NCBI GenBank assembly: GCA_027623235.1
Contig: JAQBVJ010000059.1
Span: forward strand, 1 to 43,258
DNA from: Planctomycetota bacterium
GTDB lineage: Bacteria; Planctomycetota; Planctomycetia; Planctomycetales; Planctomycetaceae
Reading direction: 5' to 3'
DNA length: 43,258 nucleotides
Shown here: positions 34,838 to 43,258 of the stretch, in pieces
How the letters are laid out: each line of letters begins with the position of its first letter
Numbering within the stretch: position 1 is the stretch's first letter
The notes under the pieces: generated by a model
The model's input: the letters and a program-made list of their open reading frames with translations, nothing else
The model's database searches: none
What the model was told of the DNA's origin: nothing
Program-made: the position numbers and the translations under genes

Positions 34838-35581
34838 TTAGTCGAGATGCTTGACGCGAACGTCTTTGAACTCGACCCACATCGGATTCCCGGCGTGAAG
34901 CTGGACGGCGAGTATGCCTTCCAGCAGGGCATTTTTCTCCGCATCCTGGAAGTCCAGGATCAGGCGGCCGTTCATGTAATGCTGAATGTGGCGGCCCTTC
35001 GCAATGATGATGACGTCATTCCAATCATCGAGCTTGAAGAGCTTTTCGAAGCCAGCTTCGTCGATCAGTGTCTCTGTGACTTGCTTGCCTTTGTCGGTCC
35101 AGACGGCCTTCTCGCCGACGAGGCAGGTTCGGCCGCGACCACCGGTGAGTCCGCCTTCGTCGTAGATGAACCCCGAGACACTCGGCAGTTTATTCTCGTT
35201 GCGAATTTCATGCTGGTAACCGCGCACAACCCACTTGTTGCGGACTTTGTCATCCGTGATGTGCTTTGACCGGTACTGAATTCCCGAGTTGTTTGTCGCG
35301 TTGCAGCGAAAAGACAGACGCAGCTCAAAATCCTTCACCACCGTGTCTTTGCAGATGAGAAACGTGTTGCCATTGGCTTTGACTTCGTCCGTCGTTTCAC
35401 CATGAATGACACCGTCCTTGACGGACCACAGTCGCGAGTCGCCATCCCAGCCGGACAGATCTTTGCCGTTAAACAGGCTTTTCATTTCCTTCGGTTCTGC
35501 GGGAGCTTTCACGACCGAATCGGCGGCGAAAGTGGTGGCGGTCAGGCTCAGTGCAACAGTCAGAATCAGGTTGCGAGTCAT
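34838..35581 (-). CDS. Secreted DUF1080 protein (3-keto-disaccharide hydrolase family)
   Basis: A 247-residue protein with a signal peptide (1-19) and a concanavalin-like beta-sandwich of the DUF1080/3-keto-disaccharide hydrolase family, very abundant in planctomycetes. Characteristic segments are SLFNGKDLSGWDG, WSVKDGVIHGE, NSGIQYRS, NDVIIIAKG and LQLH-type LAVQLHAG near the end. Family members cleave oxidised disaccharides or bind sugars; the substrate here is unknown. ATG 35581 begins the signal peptide. It lies upstream of the ABC transporter genes on the same strand. Confidence 0.92.
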   Translation of the reverse strand: MTRNLILTVALSLTATTFAADSVVKAPAEPKEMKSLFNGKDLSGWDGDSRLWSVKDGVIHGETTDEVKANGNTFLICKDTVVKDFELRLSFRCNATNNSGIQYRSKHITDDKVRNKWVVRGYQHEIRNENKLPSVSGFIYDEGGLTGGRGRTCLVGEKAVWTDKGKQVTETLIDEAGFEKLFKLDDWNDVIIIAKGRHIQHYMNGRLILDFQDAEKNALLEGILAVQLHAGNPMWVEFKDVRVKHLD

Positions 35582-35659
35582 CGTGGTCTCCAGGGTTGAT
35601 ATTCAGGAAGGTGTCTTCGCTTTGCTGTTGAGTCAGACCGCGGATTTGACGGGTGAGTG

Positions 35660-36439
35660 CTACGCGTTGTCCGCCGCAGCCTGCCCTTTCTGGCTCGCTC
35701 GATCAATCATCGCCTGTGCGGCATCGTTGATCAGCAGGACGCAGATAATGAAGATGAGCAGCCCGTTCGAGAAGTGTGATCCCGTCCCGTCGACAAGAAG
35801 TTTTGTTGCGATCACGGCAAGGATCGACAGCATCAGCACGCCGAAATGTTTGTTTCTGGCGACGACGGCGCTCAGCGGGATCATTCCAAAGATCATAATG
35901 ACCGACGAAATCAGAGACGCTGCAACCATCCAGCCAAACTGTGTGTCGATGTTCATGATCGCGACGGCCGCAAACACGGAGTCCAGGCTGAACAGGATAT
36001 TCATCCCCGCCAGGTAGCCGATCACGGCCAGCACCTTCAAAGTGCCAGCCTTCTTGTTTGCGTTTTTCTGACCGTGCCCGTGCATCTCCTCCCGCAGCTT
36101 GTGGTAGTACTCCCACATGGCCATGGCGAGAATGATCAGCCCGCCGACAAACAGCACCAGTTCCATCCATGTCAGCTTTGCTCCTTGTTCAGCGAACCAC
36201 CAGTTCGGAATCCAGCGGGATTCGGGAAGCGGGTTCTTGAGGAACGTCAACTGCGACAGACAGAACAGAAGACCGATCCGCAGCAGCGACGCAAGAAAGA
36301 GTGCGACCGACCGCCACAAAGTGTGTTTCTTCGGATCCAGATTGAGCGTCTTCAGCGAGAACTCAATCAACAGGCCGTTATCGATGCCGAGCCCCGCACT
36401 CAACAGGATCAGCGAAATAAATGAGAGGAAGACATCCAC
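35660..36439 (-). CDS. TerC-family integral membrane protein
   Basis: A 259-residue protein with about seven membrane spans. The family's acidic intramembrane residues are visible in GLGIDNGLL (near the start), SLDSVFAAVAI and LLINDAAQAM. TerC/Alx-type proteins are linked to metal ion (manganese, tellurium resistance) handling and to metalation of exported enzymes. A His-containing cytoplasmic loop (EEMHGHGQKNANKK) lies mid-protein. GTG 36439 with AAGGA upstream is chosen; the in-frame extension to 36529 would read through the palindromic repeat at 36463-36553 and add 30 odd residues. Confidence 0.85.
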   Translation of the reverse strand: MDVFLSFISLILLSAGLGIDNGLLIEFSLKTLNLDPKKHTLWRSVALFLASLLRIGLLFCLSQLTFLKNPLPESRWIPNWWFAEQGAKLTWMELVLFVGGLIILAMAMWEYYHKLREEMHGHGQKNANKKAGTLKVLAVIGYLAGMNILFSLDSVFAAVAIMNIDTQFGWMVAASLISSVIMIFGMIPLSAVVARNKHFGVLMLSILAVIATKLLVDGTGSHFSNGLLIFIICVLLINDAAQAMIDRASQKGQAAADNA

Positions 36440-36462
36440 GGTTTCGTTCCTTGAGACACCGC

Positions 36463-36553
36463 AGGTCAGGCTCTGCCTGACGAGCCCCAGGGATAGAGTT
36501 TCGAATATCGAAAATCGAAAATGAGTCAAACTCCGTCAGGCGGAGCCTGACCT
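36463..36553. repeat. Inverted repeat (AGGTCAGGC family) touching the PhoD-like stop codon
   Basis: Arms 36463-36482 and 36534-36553 are inverted copies (AGGTCAGGCTCTGCCTGACG against CGTCAGGCGGAGCCTGACCT), each also self-complementary. Between them is AT-rich sequence with repeated CGAAAAT words. The right arm includes part of the stop codon of the PhoD-like gene. Confidence 0.8.
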
Positions 36554-38876
36554 ACGCGAGAACGTTGTCGCCGCGATTTTCTTTCTGCTGAATCGTGACC
36601 GGCCAGCCGGGAAACTGATTCGACTCTTTGCCGTCAGTCGGGTCGACCAGGAACCGGAACGATTCCAGGTAGTACGTTTTTTTCACCGGATCAATCGTGA
36701 CGAGCCCGAAGCCGCTGCCCTTCTGATGAGCCTTCTCGTATCGGTTATTCTTCGATGCGACTTCCGGATTCCCGACGGCGTAGACGTACGCCTTGTTGCC
36801 GAATCCGTCGAGGAATTCGCCCGTGTTTGCCAGGCCGTGCTTCGGGCGGTTCTCGTGAGCCATCTTCATTTCGTCCGGTCTCCACCAGCGAGGATAACCG
36901 GCCGCGATGGCGGGAGTGCAGAACGACCAGAAGCCGTCTCGCTGTTTGTCGACTCCGTACTGAGTCAGAGTGGTGAGGTGCTGGTCGCCGTTGATGTGCA
37001 GCGGCATGGCCGGGCGAATGATTCTGATGGCGTTGTTCCGAGCCGTCTGAGGCCAGCCGCCGGAATCCAGGTCCGCCTTCAGATACCCGTTGAAGCCGCC
37101 ATGGTGAGTTGCGACTGCGGCAAAAACCGTCTGGCTCAGCAGCACCTTGATCGAATGACCGCGCCAGTCTTCTGCCCAGTGGGCGAGGAACTTTTCCTGA
37201 CGCTCGCCCAGTAACTGCAGGCCCGGCTTGTCGAGCACCGACGTGTCAAAGTTCGGATCGAGAACGTGGTCGGCTCGACCGCTTCCTGTGTCGACCCGCT
37301 CCGGTCCGCTCTTGAACTGTCGGTCGCCGAGGATCGCGAAACTGACGTCGCCGTAGACCAGGTCTCCGTAGTAAACGCTGATATTCTGTCGGCTCGGCGT
37401 CGGATCGAAGTACGGCGGATGGTGCGCACAGTTTGTTTTGTGGACGACGTTGACCATCTCGGCTGGCTCACGGTAGCCGCCCTCTGATGACGTTGTGCCG
37501 ACCCGCATTTTCGCTCCGCCTTCACCCCAGATGTTTCCCTGGAAAACGTCGTGGTCGTCGGTCAGGCAGACAGTCGGTCGATCTCGCATGGCCTCACGGA
37601 AGGACCAGCCGTGCTGGTAGTACTTGCGAAGGTAGTTGAGAATCGCCGGGCCGGCCGGTTCACGGATGAGGCCGAAACCGCCGTGGCCTTCGTAAAGTTG
37701 ATCGCCGGAAAAGTACAGCATGTCCGGGTCAAGCTTCACGAGGTTGTTCGCAACGGGCTCGTAGGGAAACGCGTAGTCGTTCTGGCAGGTCAGCGCCCCC
37801 AGACGCAGCGGCCGGCCGCTGGGGTTGGCTTTGATTTTTCCGGACCAGTCGGACTCAGTCGACGTGCCGTCCGAGTGGGACTCAACATAGACCAGCCGAA
37901 ATGGTGTTTCGGTTTTCTCGTCCCAGTGGGAGATGCGGAACGTCGCCACCCAGGCGTCCGGGTCGAGCTTCGCTTTGCCCAGCGATTGCCACTCGCCGTT
38001 TTTCTTTGCGAGCAGTTCAACGGACTTGTTGTCTTTCTCGCCGAGTGGCGGAGTAAGTGCGCTGAGCGTGAGCTGGAATCCGTCGTCGCCTCGCGAATCG
38101 CTCAGCGTGTACATCGACCAGAGAATCGGCCCGAATCTGTGTTGCGGAGAAACCGTGAACGCGTCGCCGTCGACCGCCCAGTCGGCAAACCGGTAGCGGG
38201 CACCCTGGCCGTTTTTGATCATTCCGTCGTAGTTGTTGACCAGTGCGACATTGCCGAGGACAGCTTCAGCCGGGACGTTCTGAGTGGCAGAACCCAGCGG
38301 CTCACCCTTGTGAGTCGTTGCCGTCAGAGTCAGTGAATACCGATCGCCGCTCGGCTGACCGACGAGATTCAGGACGAAACTGTTCGGAGATCCCCCGTCC
38401 AGCTTCTTGCTCGTCCGGCCAACAATCAGTGCGTCACCGATGACTCCCGCGGTGATGCCGTTCTTCGCGAAACAGTTGGCCCGGTGTTCGTTAATGTCAG
38501 CCTTCACTCCAACTTTGAAACCGGCTCCCCCATCGATCTTCTTGAGCTCGACCTGAGTCACCTGGACCGACATGTGGAAGCTCTTGCCGGCATCCGTTAT
38601 CTGATGAGTCAGCAACTGGATGTTGCGTCCGCCACCAGCGGTCTGACACTCGGCCGCTCCGTCGACGACCCGCCAGTCTTCCATCGGGTTGGCCCAGAAG
38701 TTCTCGCCAAGGAAAACTCGATTGTGAGCCCGGTGCCAGTTGCTGATTCGGGCCTTGTCGGGGACATTCGCACGGGCCAGCGTCGTTGGAAGCGACGTCA
38801 ATGCTCCGGCGGCGGCGAGAGATTTCAAAGCCGTGCGACGGCTTTCAGAAAAGTTCGACTCAGCATTGGGCATCAT
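36552..38876 (-). CDS. PhoD-like alkaline phosphatase / metallophosphatase, Tat-exported
   Basis: A 774-residue exported enzyme. The N-terminus has a twin-arginine signal ([15 protein letters not shown]). A concanavalin-like N-terminal half (to about 360) precedes a PhoD-like metallophosphatase domain with [31 protein letters not shown] and HINGDQHL, which supply the Asp and His metal ligands. PhoD enzymes are secreted phosphodiesterases/monoesterases that release phosphate. The N-terminal part is much larger than in typical PhoD. ATG 38876 is used; a second ATG follows directly. Its stop codon lies in a palindromic repeat arm. Confidence 0.88.
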   Translation of the reverse strand: MMPNAESNFSESRRTALKSLAAAGALTSLPTTLARANVPDKARISNWHRAHNRVFLGENFWANPMEDWRVVDGAAECQTAGGGRNIQLLTHQITDAGKSFHMSVQVTQVELKKIDGGAGFKVGVKADINEHRANCFAKNGITAGVIGDALIVGRTSKKLDGGSPNSFVLNLVGQPSGDRYSLTLTATTHKGEPLGSATQNVPAEAVLGNVALVNNYDGMIKNGQGARYRFADWAVDGDAFTVSPQHRFGPILWSMYTLSDSRGDDGFQLTLSALTPPLGEKDNKSVELLAKKNGEWQSLGKAKLDPDAWVATFRISHWDEKTETPFRLVYVESHSDGTSTESDWSGKIKANPSGRPLRLGALTCQNDYAFPYEPVANNLVKLDPDMLYFSGDQLYEGHGGFGLIREPAGPAILNYLRKYYQHGWSFREAMRDRPTVCLTDDHDVFQGNIWGEGGAKMRVGTTSSEGGYREPAEMVNVVHKTNCAHHPPYFDPTPSRQNISVYYGDLVYGDVSFAILGDRQFKSGPERVDTGSGRADHVLDPNFDTSVLDKPGLQLLGERQEKFLAHWAEDWRGHSIKVLLSQTVFAAVATHHGGFNGYLKADLDSGGWPQTARNNAIRIIRPAMPLHINGDQHLTTLTQYGVDKQRDGFWSFCTPAIAAGYPRWWRPDEMKMAHENRPKHGLANTGEFLDGFGNKAYVYAVGNPEVASKNNRYEKAHQKGSGFGLVTIDPVKKTYYLESFRFLVDPTDGKESNQFPGWPVTIQQKENRGDNVLA

Positions 38877-39373
38877 TGTCTCCGGGCGGCATCAAGGTGT
38901 CGTTGGGGAGGGAGTGTATGCCAATGCACATCGAGGATGAAGCAGGCGGGAAGCCGGCGACTAAGGGATTGCTGAGCGGCGATTCTGTAAACTGGATGCG
39001 TTGCGAATCAGCTTGCAGGTTCCCAGGCGGGGCGATCCACAGCCAGTCGAAAGTGGTCCAGGCGGCGAGAGTGCGGATCCTGTTTCACAGTGGATCGGCA
39101 GCAAGTCACCTTGCCGACTGGACTTGCATCTCGTACGGTTTCCGGGCTTCGTGGGGCGGCATGAGCAACACTCAAAAACAACCTGCGAAGCATTCCTCGA
39201 CACGCCCCGGTCGCGACTGGTTGCGAAGCGGGACGGCCCTCTCGGACCAGGGAAGGTCGATGATGCGTCTTCAAAAGACGGTATCGCCTTTTTGTCTTCA
39301 TCGTCCGCTTCCGCGGGAACGCGGAGTCCCCTGCTCGCCCCTCCCTCCGCAGATATTGCGCGGTCGTCAGGCA
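38877..39373. other. Divergent intergenic region
   Basis: About 500 bases between the PhoD-like gene (minus) and the TPR metallopeptidase (plus). The plus-strand frame of the peptidase stays open through all of it, but the sequence encoded has no domain or signal and is Arg/Ser/Gly-rich, so it is treated as non-coding. No terminator or promoter could be placed with confidence. Confidence 0.5.
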
Positions 39374-41974
39374 ATGCGCACATTGATCCCATGTCTTGTG
39401 CTGGCCTCAACGGCACTCATCGCGGGAATGGGTGAAGCTGGCGCTGCGGAACTGACTGAGTGCCGCGAGATGCTGCTCGCCGGAAAAAACGTTGAGTGCA
39501 TCCACGCGACGGCCGAGGCGATTTCAAAGAACCGGTACGGCGAGTCGTGGCCGATGCTCAAGGCGCAGGCCGAGCTCAACGTCGCGCAGTTCGAGCCGGC
39601 TCTGGCGACGGTCGAGGCCGGCATCAAGCGCTACTCGTGGAGCATCCGGCTGAGGTGGCTGGGCCGCGAGATCGCGCTGCGGCAGGGAAACGCGGTGCTC
39701 GCGAAGCAGCGGCTTGAGGAAGTCCTGGCTCTCAACGAAAAATACAACTGGCGGTACACGGATGCGGCGGAACTGGTTGTCCTCGGCGAGATCGATCAGC
39801 TCAACCATCGCGACGTGCGAGAGGTTCTTGAGGAGCGATTTCAGAAAGCCCGCGACCGAAGCCGCAGCAGCCGTGAGCCGTGGCTGGCGATGGGGCAACT
39901 GGCTCTCGACACCAACGATAGTCAGTTTGCCGGAGAGATTTATTTCGAGGCGCTGAAGTTGCACCCTGCGGATCCGGATCTGCACTTTGGTCTGTCGATG
40001 GCGCTTCGCAGTTCCGATCCGAAGTCAGCCGGTGCGGCTCTTGAGGCGGCGCTGAAGATCAACCCGAATCACATTCCCTCACTGCTCTTCCAGGTTGATC
40101 GACTGATTGACGCTGAGGAGTATTCGAAGGCGGAAATGCTCATTGAAACAGTGCTCGGCGTGAACCCTTACGAGCCCGCCGCGTGGGCTTATCGGGCGGT
40201 CATCGCTCACCTCAACAACGACCCGCGCGGCGAAGTTGCGTTTCGGGATGAGGCTCTCGCCCGGTGGGACGCGAATCCGGAAGTCGATTGGCTGATCGGT
40301 AAAAAACTCTCGCAGCATTACCGCTTCCTTGAGGGATCGCGGTACCAGCGGCGGGCACTGGAGATCGACAAGAGATTCGTGAGGGCTCAGCGGCAACTGG
40401 CCAGCGACCTGCTTCGGCTGGGAGACGAGGAGCGCGGCTGGCAGCTGGCGAAGATCGCTCACGAAAACGATAGCTACAACGTGGAGACGTTTAACCTGCT
40501 GGAACTGCATGACGAGATCCAGAAATTCGTCACGCTCGAAGACGAATCGTTTCGGGTCCGAATGGACGCAACTGAAGCAAAGCTGTACGGGGCCGAGGTC
40601 CTGAAGCTTCTCAACGAGGCGAAGGCGACTCTCTCGAAGAAGTACGGCCTCACGATGAAGGCTGGCGAGAAAGTCACGGTTGAAATCTTCCCGGAGGAAA
40701 ACGACTTCGCCGTGCGGACATTCGGCATGCCGGCGGTTTCGGGATTCCTCGGCGTGTGCTTCGGGAAAGTCATCACGGCGAACTCACCCGCCTCGCGCCG
40801 CGACAATCCATCGAACTGGCAGGCCGTGCTGTGGCACGAGTACTGCCACGTGGTGACGCTTGAGCTGACTCGTAACCGCATTCCGAGGTGGCTCAGCGAG
40901 GGCATTTCGGTTTACGAGGAACTGCAGGCGAACTCGACGTGGGGCCAGCAGATGACTCCGCGGTATCGCGAGTTCATCCTCACCGGTGAGCACACGAAGC
41001 TCAGCGAATTGAGCAGCGCGTTCATGAGCCCGCCCAGCGGGTTTCATCTTCAGTTTGCGTATTACGAGTCCGCGCTGGCCGTCGAGTTTCTGACCGCCTC
41101 GTTCGGACAGGAAGCGATGCGGGACGTCCTGAACGACCTCGCCGCCGGGCTGCCGATCAACGTGGCACTGGATCGACGCTGTGCCGCGTTGCCAAAGCTC
41201 GAAGCGGACTTCGACGCGTTCCTCAAGAAGCGGGCCGAGTCGCTCGCGCCGGGCGTCGACTGGGACAAGCCGGACGAGGGAGAGCTCCGCGATCCGGCGA
41301 CACTGGCCGCGTACCTGAAAGATCATCCCGACAGTTTTTACGCGTTGATGCTGCAGACTCAGCGGCTGACACGGCAGGGCAATCACGAAGAAGCTCTCGC
41401 CCCGTTGCTGAAGTTGAAATCGCTTTACCCGCAGTTCACCGACGGCGGGAATCCCTACGAACAGCTCGCGGCGGTCTACCGGAAGCTCGAGAAACCGGCC
41501 GAGGAGAAAGCGATCCTTGAGGAATACGTGAGCCTCGAAGCTGATGGCGTTCCGGCAAATCTTCGTCTGGCGGAGATTCACACCGAAGCCGGTGAGTGGT
41601 CAAAGCTGAGCCTCGCCGCAGAGAGACTGCTGGCCGTGGACCCGCTGCTGAAGCAGGCTCATCAGGCGGCGGCACTCGCTGCGGAGAAGCAGAACAAAAC
41701 GGAAGAAGCCATCGCCGCGCTGGCTCGACTGGCGGTACTCGAACCGGACGATCCGGCGGATGTCCACTTTCGATTGGCAACCGCATTGCACGCTCAGGGT
41801 CGGAACGAGGAAGCCAGACGACAGGTGCTGAAAGCGCTCGAGGAAGCCCCCCGGTACAGGGCGGCTCATCGGTTGCTGCTGAAACTCGTCGATACGAACG
41901 CGGCGGAGGTGACAGAGAAATCGAATCCACGGGACGCGGCCGTGACGGCCCCTGAAGTCGAGGTGGCAAAGTGA
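39374..41974 (+). CDS. TPR protein with gluzincin-type metallopeptidase domain
   Basis: An 866-residue exported protein. A signal peptide (1-24, GEAGAAE) is followed by TPR-like helical repeats (about 30-380). A peptidase-MA-type domain has HEYCH (His488, Glu489, His492) and the downstream Glu509 in RWLSEGISVYEE, which together form a zinc site. Further TPR repeats run to about 840. The layout TPR-peptidase-TPR is common in planctomycetes and related phyla; substrates are unknown. ATG 39374 starts the signal peptide. It is followed after 256 bases, filled by a repeat, by a DUF4159 gene. Confidence 0.85.
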   Translation: MRTLIPCLVLASTALIAGMGEAGAAELTECREMLLAGKNVECIHATAEAISKNRYGESWPMLKAQAELNVAQFEPALATVEAGIKRYSWSIRLRWLGREIALRQGNAVLAKQRLEEVLALNEKYNWRYTDAAELVVLGEIDQLNHRDVREVLEERFQKARDRSRSSREPWLAMGQLALDTNDSQFAGEIYFEALKLHPADPDLHFGLSMALRSSDPKSAGAALEAALKINPNHIPSLLFQVDRLIDAEEYSKAEMLIETVLGVNPYEPAAWAYRAVIAHLNNDPRGEVAFRDEALARWDANPEVDWLIGKKLSQHYRFLEGSRYQRRALEIDKRFVRAQRQLASDLLRLGDEERGWQLAKIAHENDSYNVETFNLLELHDEIQKFVTLEDESFRVRMDATEAKLYGAEVLKLLNEAKATLSKKYGLTMKAGEKVTVEIFPEENDFAVRTFGMPAVSGFLGVCFGKVITANSPASRRDNPSNWQAVLWHEYCHVVTLELTRNRIPRWLSEGISVYEELQANSTWGQQMTPRYREFILTGEHTKLSELSSAFMSPPSGFHLQFAYYESALAVEFLTASFGQEAMRDVLNDLAAGLPINVALDRRCAALPKLEADFDAFLKKRAESLAPGVDWDKPDEGELRDPATLAAYLKDHPDSFYALMLQTQRLTRQGNHEEALAPLLKLKSLYPQFTDGGNPYEQLAAVYRKLEKPAEEKAILEEYVSLEADGVPANLRLAEIHTEAGEWSKLSLAAERLLAVDPLLKQAHQAAALAAEKQNKTEEAIAALARLAVLEPDDPADVHFRLATALHAQGRNEEARRQVLKALEEAPRYRAAHRLLLKLVDTNAAEVTEKSNPRDAAVTAPEVEVAK

Positions 41975-41995
41975 GTGACCGATTCGTCCAGCCAA

Positions 41996-42194
41996 AAGCC
42001 GCGGAGCGGCGGCAGCACATAGCCTCGGGCGTCAGCCCGAGGTCCGTGGTGAATAACAACACGCAAGCCGCGAAGCGGCGACAGCAGGCCGGGAATTGGA
42101 TATTTGCTGTCGCCATTTCACGGCTATCGTTTTTTGTGCAATTCGGATCCGTGGGCTCTCGCCCACGGCTATGTGCTGACGCCGTTTCACGGCT
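41996..42194. repeat. Nested palindromic repeat between peptidase and DUF4159 genes
   Basis: The outer arms 41996-42044 and about 42149-42194 are inverted, diverged copies (AGCCGCGGAGCGGCGGCAGC against AGCCGTGAAACGGCGTCAGC read on the other strand), each followed by CACATAGCC. Inner arms near 42066-42085 and 42107-42126 are also inverted. Small hairpins (CTCGGGCGTCAGCCCGAG; GTGGGCTCTCGCCCAC) lie within. A frame of 87 codons (41971-42234) runs through it, overlapping both neighbours by four bases. Confidence 0.8.
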
Positions 42195-42230
42195 CTCCAG
42201 CGGTCTCCGGTTTACCTCGGAGGGAACTTC

Positions 42231-43133
42231 ATGATTCGTTTTCGAAAACCGACCTCGCCAACTCAGACGGAAACCGCGCGGTCTTCGCGTTCGACGATCG
42301 TTCCGTTTGTCCTGGCCGGTTCGGTACTTTCGCTGCTCGTGATCTTTGCAGGCCTCGCCACGAACGAGACGCTTGCCCAGCGGCGCGGGCGGGACTGGGA
42401 TCACACGCAGCCGCCGCCAGATCGGCACGGCGTGCCCGACTGGCAGCTCGACAATCGGTTCAAGCATGACTGCTTTACGTTCGTCCGGCTGAAGTACAAC
42501 TCCTACCGCGGCTGGGGTCGATGGGCGACGGACTACCCGGACAGCGATCTGAATTTCTCGTTCCGGCTGCAGCAGCTCACGTCGATGAAGGTCGACCCGA
42601 ACGGCAAGATTCTGGAGATCACCGACCCTCAGCTGTTCGAATATCCGTGGGTTTACATGATCGAGCCGGGCGGCCTGGAATTCACCGAACAGGAAGCCGA
42701 CACGCTGCGCCGCTACCTCTTCAACGGCGGCTTCATGATGGTTGACGACTTCTGGGGCGAGAACGAGTGGCACAACTTTTACGCGCAGATCAAACGCGTC
42801 TTCCCCGACCGCGAGCCGATCGAGCTTCCGGCCGACCATCCAATTTTTCACTGCGTGTACTCGCTGCCCGAGAAGCCTCAAGTCCCGAGCATTGGCCTCG
42901 CCCAGCGCGGCCGGTTCAGCGGCGTCACGTGGGAACGCGAGGACGCGAAGGAAGTCCACTACAAAGGCATCTTCGACGACGAGGGTCGGATGATGGTCAT
43001 CATCTGCCACAACACGGACCTCGGCGACGGCTGGGAACGCGAGGGCGAAGACCCGTGGTATTTCAAAGAGTTTTCAGAGAAGAAGGCGTACCCGATGGGG
43101 ATCAACATTGTGTTTTACGCGATGACGCATTGA
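42231..43133 (+). CDS. DUF4159 domain protein, membrane-anchored
   Basis: A 300-residue protein. After a basic start, one hydrophobic segment (about 22-42) acts as a signal or anchor. The DUF4159 domain follows: FTFVRLKYNS, DSDLNFSFRLQQLT, MIEPGGLEFTEQE, GGFMMVDDFWG, LPADHPIFHCVY, ICHNTDLGDGWE and a C-terminal GINIVFYAMTH. DUF4159 proteins often occur in aerotolerance/MoxR-type clusters; no such partners are in this window. The function is unknown. ATG 42231 has an excellent GGAGGGA site. Confidence 0.9.
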   Translation: MIRFRKPTSPTQTETARSSRSTIVPFVLAGSVLSLLVIFAGLATNETLAQRRGRDWDHTQPPPDRHGVPDWQLDNRFKHDCFTFVRLKYNSYRGWGRWATDYPDSDLNFSFRLQQLTSMKVDPNGKILEITDPQLFEYPWVYMIEPGGLEFTEQEADTLRRYLFNGGFMMVDDFWGENEWHNFYAQIKRVFPDREPIELPADHPIFHCVYSLPEKPQVPSIGLAQRGRFSGVTWEREDAKEVHYKGIFDDEGRMMVIICHNTDLGDGWEREGEDPWYFKEFSEKKAYPMGINIVFYAMTH

Positions 43134-43150
43134 CGGTGCGCTGCCCTGCA

Positions 43151-43184
43151 GCGCAAAGACGCAGAGACGCGAAGGTTCGCAAAG
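43151..43184. repeat. GCAAAGACGCAGAGACGC-type repeat tract
   Basis: A short direct-repeat-rich tract directly after the DUF4159 gene. Its GCAAAGACGC word matches the outer arm of the composite repeat at 9898. It is non-coding. Confidence 0.6.
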
Positions 43185-43206
43185 AAAGAGAAGGGTAAGA
43201 ACAAAT

Positions 43207-43258
43207 GGGAGGGCGAGGCTCCTGCCGAGCCGCATGAAATGGCAACACGCAATCGGCT
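43207..43258. repeat. GGGAGGGCGAGGC-family repeat, copy 2 (cut by window end)
   Basis: 43207-43232 is identical to the left arm at 21773-21798. The window ends in CGGCT, which is how the inverted right arm begins, so the element probably continues beyond. Confidence 0.85.

Noticed and set aside
38786..39373. N-terminal extension of the TPR metallopeptidase by 196 codons
   Set aside because: The extension overlaps the divergent PhoD-like gene start, has no domain features and would bury a good signal peptide that begins at ATG 39374.

Overview
The window looks like a chromosomal segment of a planctomycete (Planctomycetota, probably order Planctomycetales). The evidence is GC-rich coding on both strands with long meaningless antisense frames, plus a set of families typical of that phylum: a secreted sulfatase, a DUF1501 protein, a DUF1080 protein, a DUF4159 protein, a short LEPR/CSLREA-type surface protein, a Wzz/BY-kinase fusion and a GGQ release-factor-like protein. 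The intergenic DNA is full of palindromic repeats of several families. No tRNA, rRNA, CRISPR array, integrase or transposase was seen.

Layout. 1-5.4 kb: sulfatase, Tm-1-like protein and htpG on the plus strand. 5.6-7.6 kb: mutL. 7.76-14.7 kb: a five-gene plus-strand operon. 14.7-18.2 kb (minus): a polysaccharide co-polymerase/tyrosine kinase and a nucleotide-sugar epimerase. 18.7-20.5 kb (plus): a double GNAT acetyltransferase and an atypical SDR protein. 20.6-21.7 kb (minus): rsgA. 22.2-23.5 kb: a LEPR/CSLREA protein. 23.5-26.4 kb (minus): DUF1501, a metallophosphoesterase broken by an in-frame stop, and an Asp/Glu-rich protein. 26.8-30.3 kb (minus): a fatty-acid cluster (ACP, KAS II, TrmL, FabI-like). 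30.3-31.4 kb: a long non-coding stretch with two related structured RNA candidates, each ending in an intrinsic terminator. 31.5-43.1 kb: GGQ protein, thioredoxin-like protein, ABC transporter pair, DUF1080, TerC-like protein, PhoD-like phosphatase, a TPR metallopeptidase and a DUF4159 protein.

The most notable system is the 7.76-14.7 kb operon. It encodes a copper-protein-like lipoprotein, two di-heme cytochrome c peroxidase-like proteins, a Tat-exported Rieske subunit and a molybdopterin subunit of the arsenite oxidase (AioA) group. Two di-heme peroxidases next to an AioAB-like pair is the composition known for dissimilatory iodate reductase (idrA, idrB, idrP1, idrP2), not for ordinary arsenite oxidase. 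Here the order is P-P-B-A, and a cupredoxin-like gene leads the operon. The inferred role is a periplasmic oxyanion reductase, probably for iodate, fed through the Rieske subunit, with the peroxidases removing peroxide. The substrate cannot be proved from sequence.

Other points of interest: a 163-bp composite palindromic repeat sits in frame in the 5' end of the second peroxidase gene; the FabI-like protein lacks the first active-site tyrosine; and a tandem 17-bp repeat has duplicated the 3' end of the KAS II gene.
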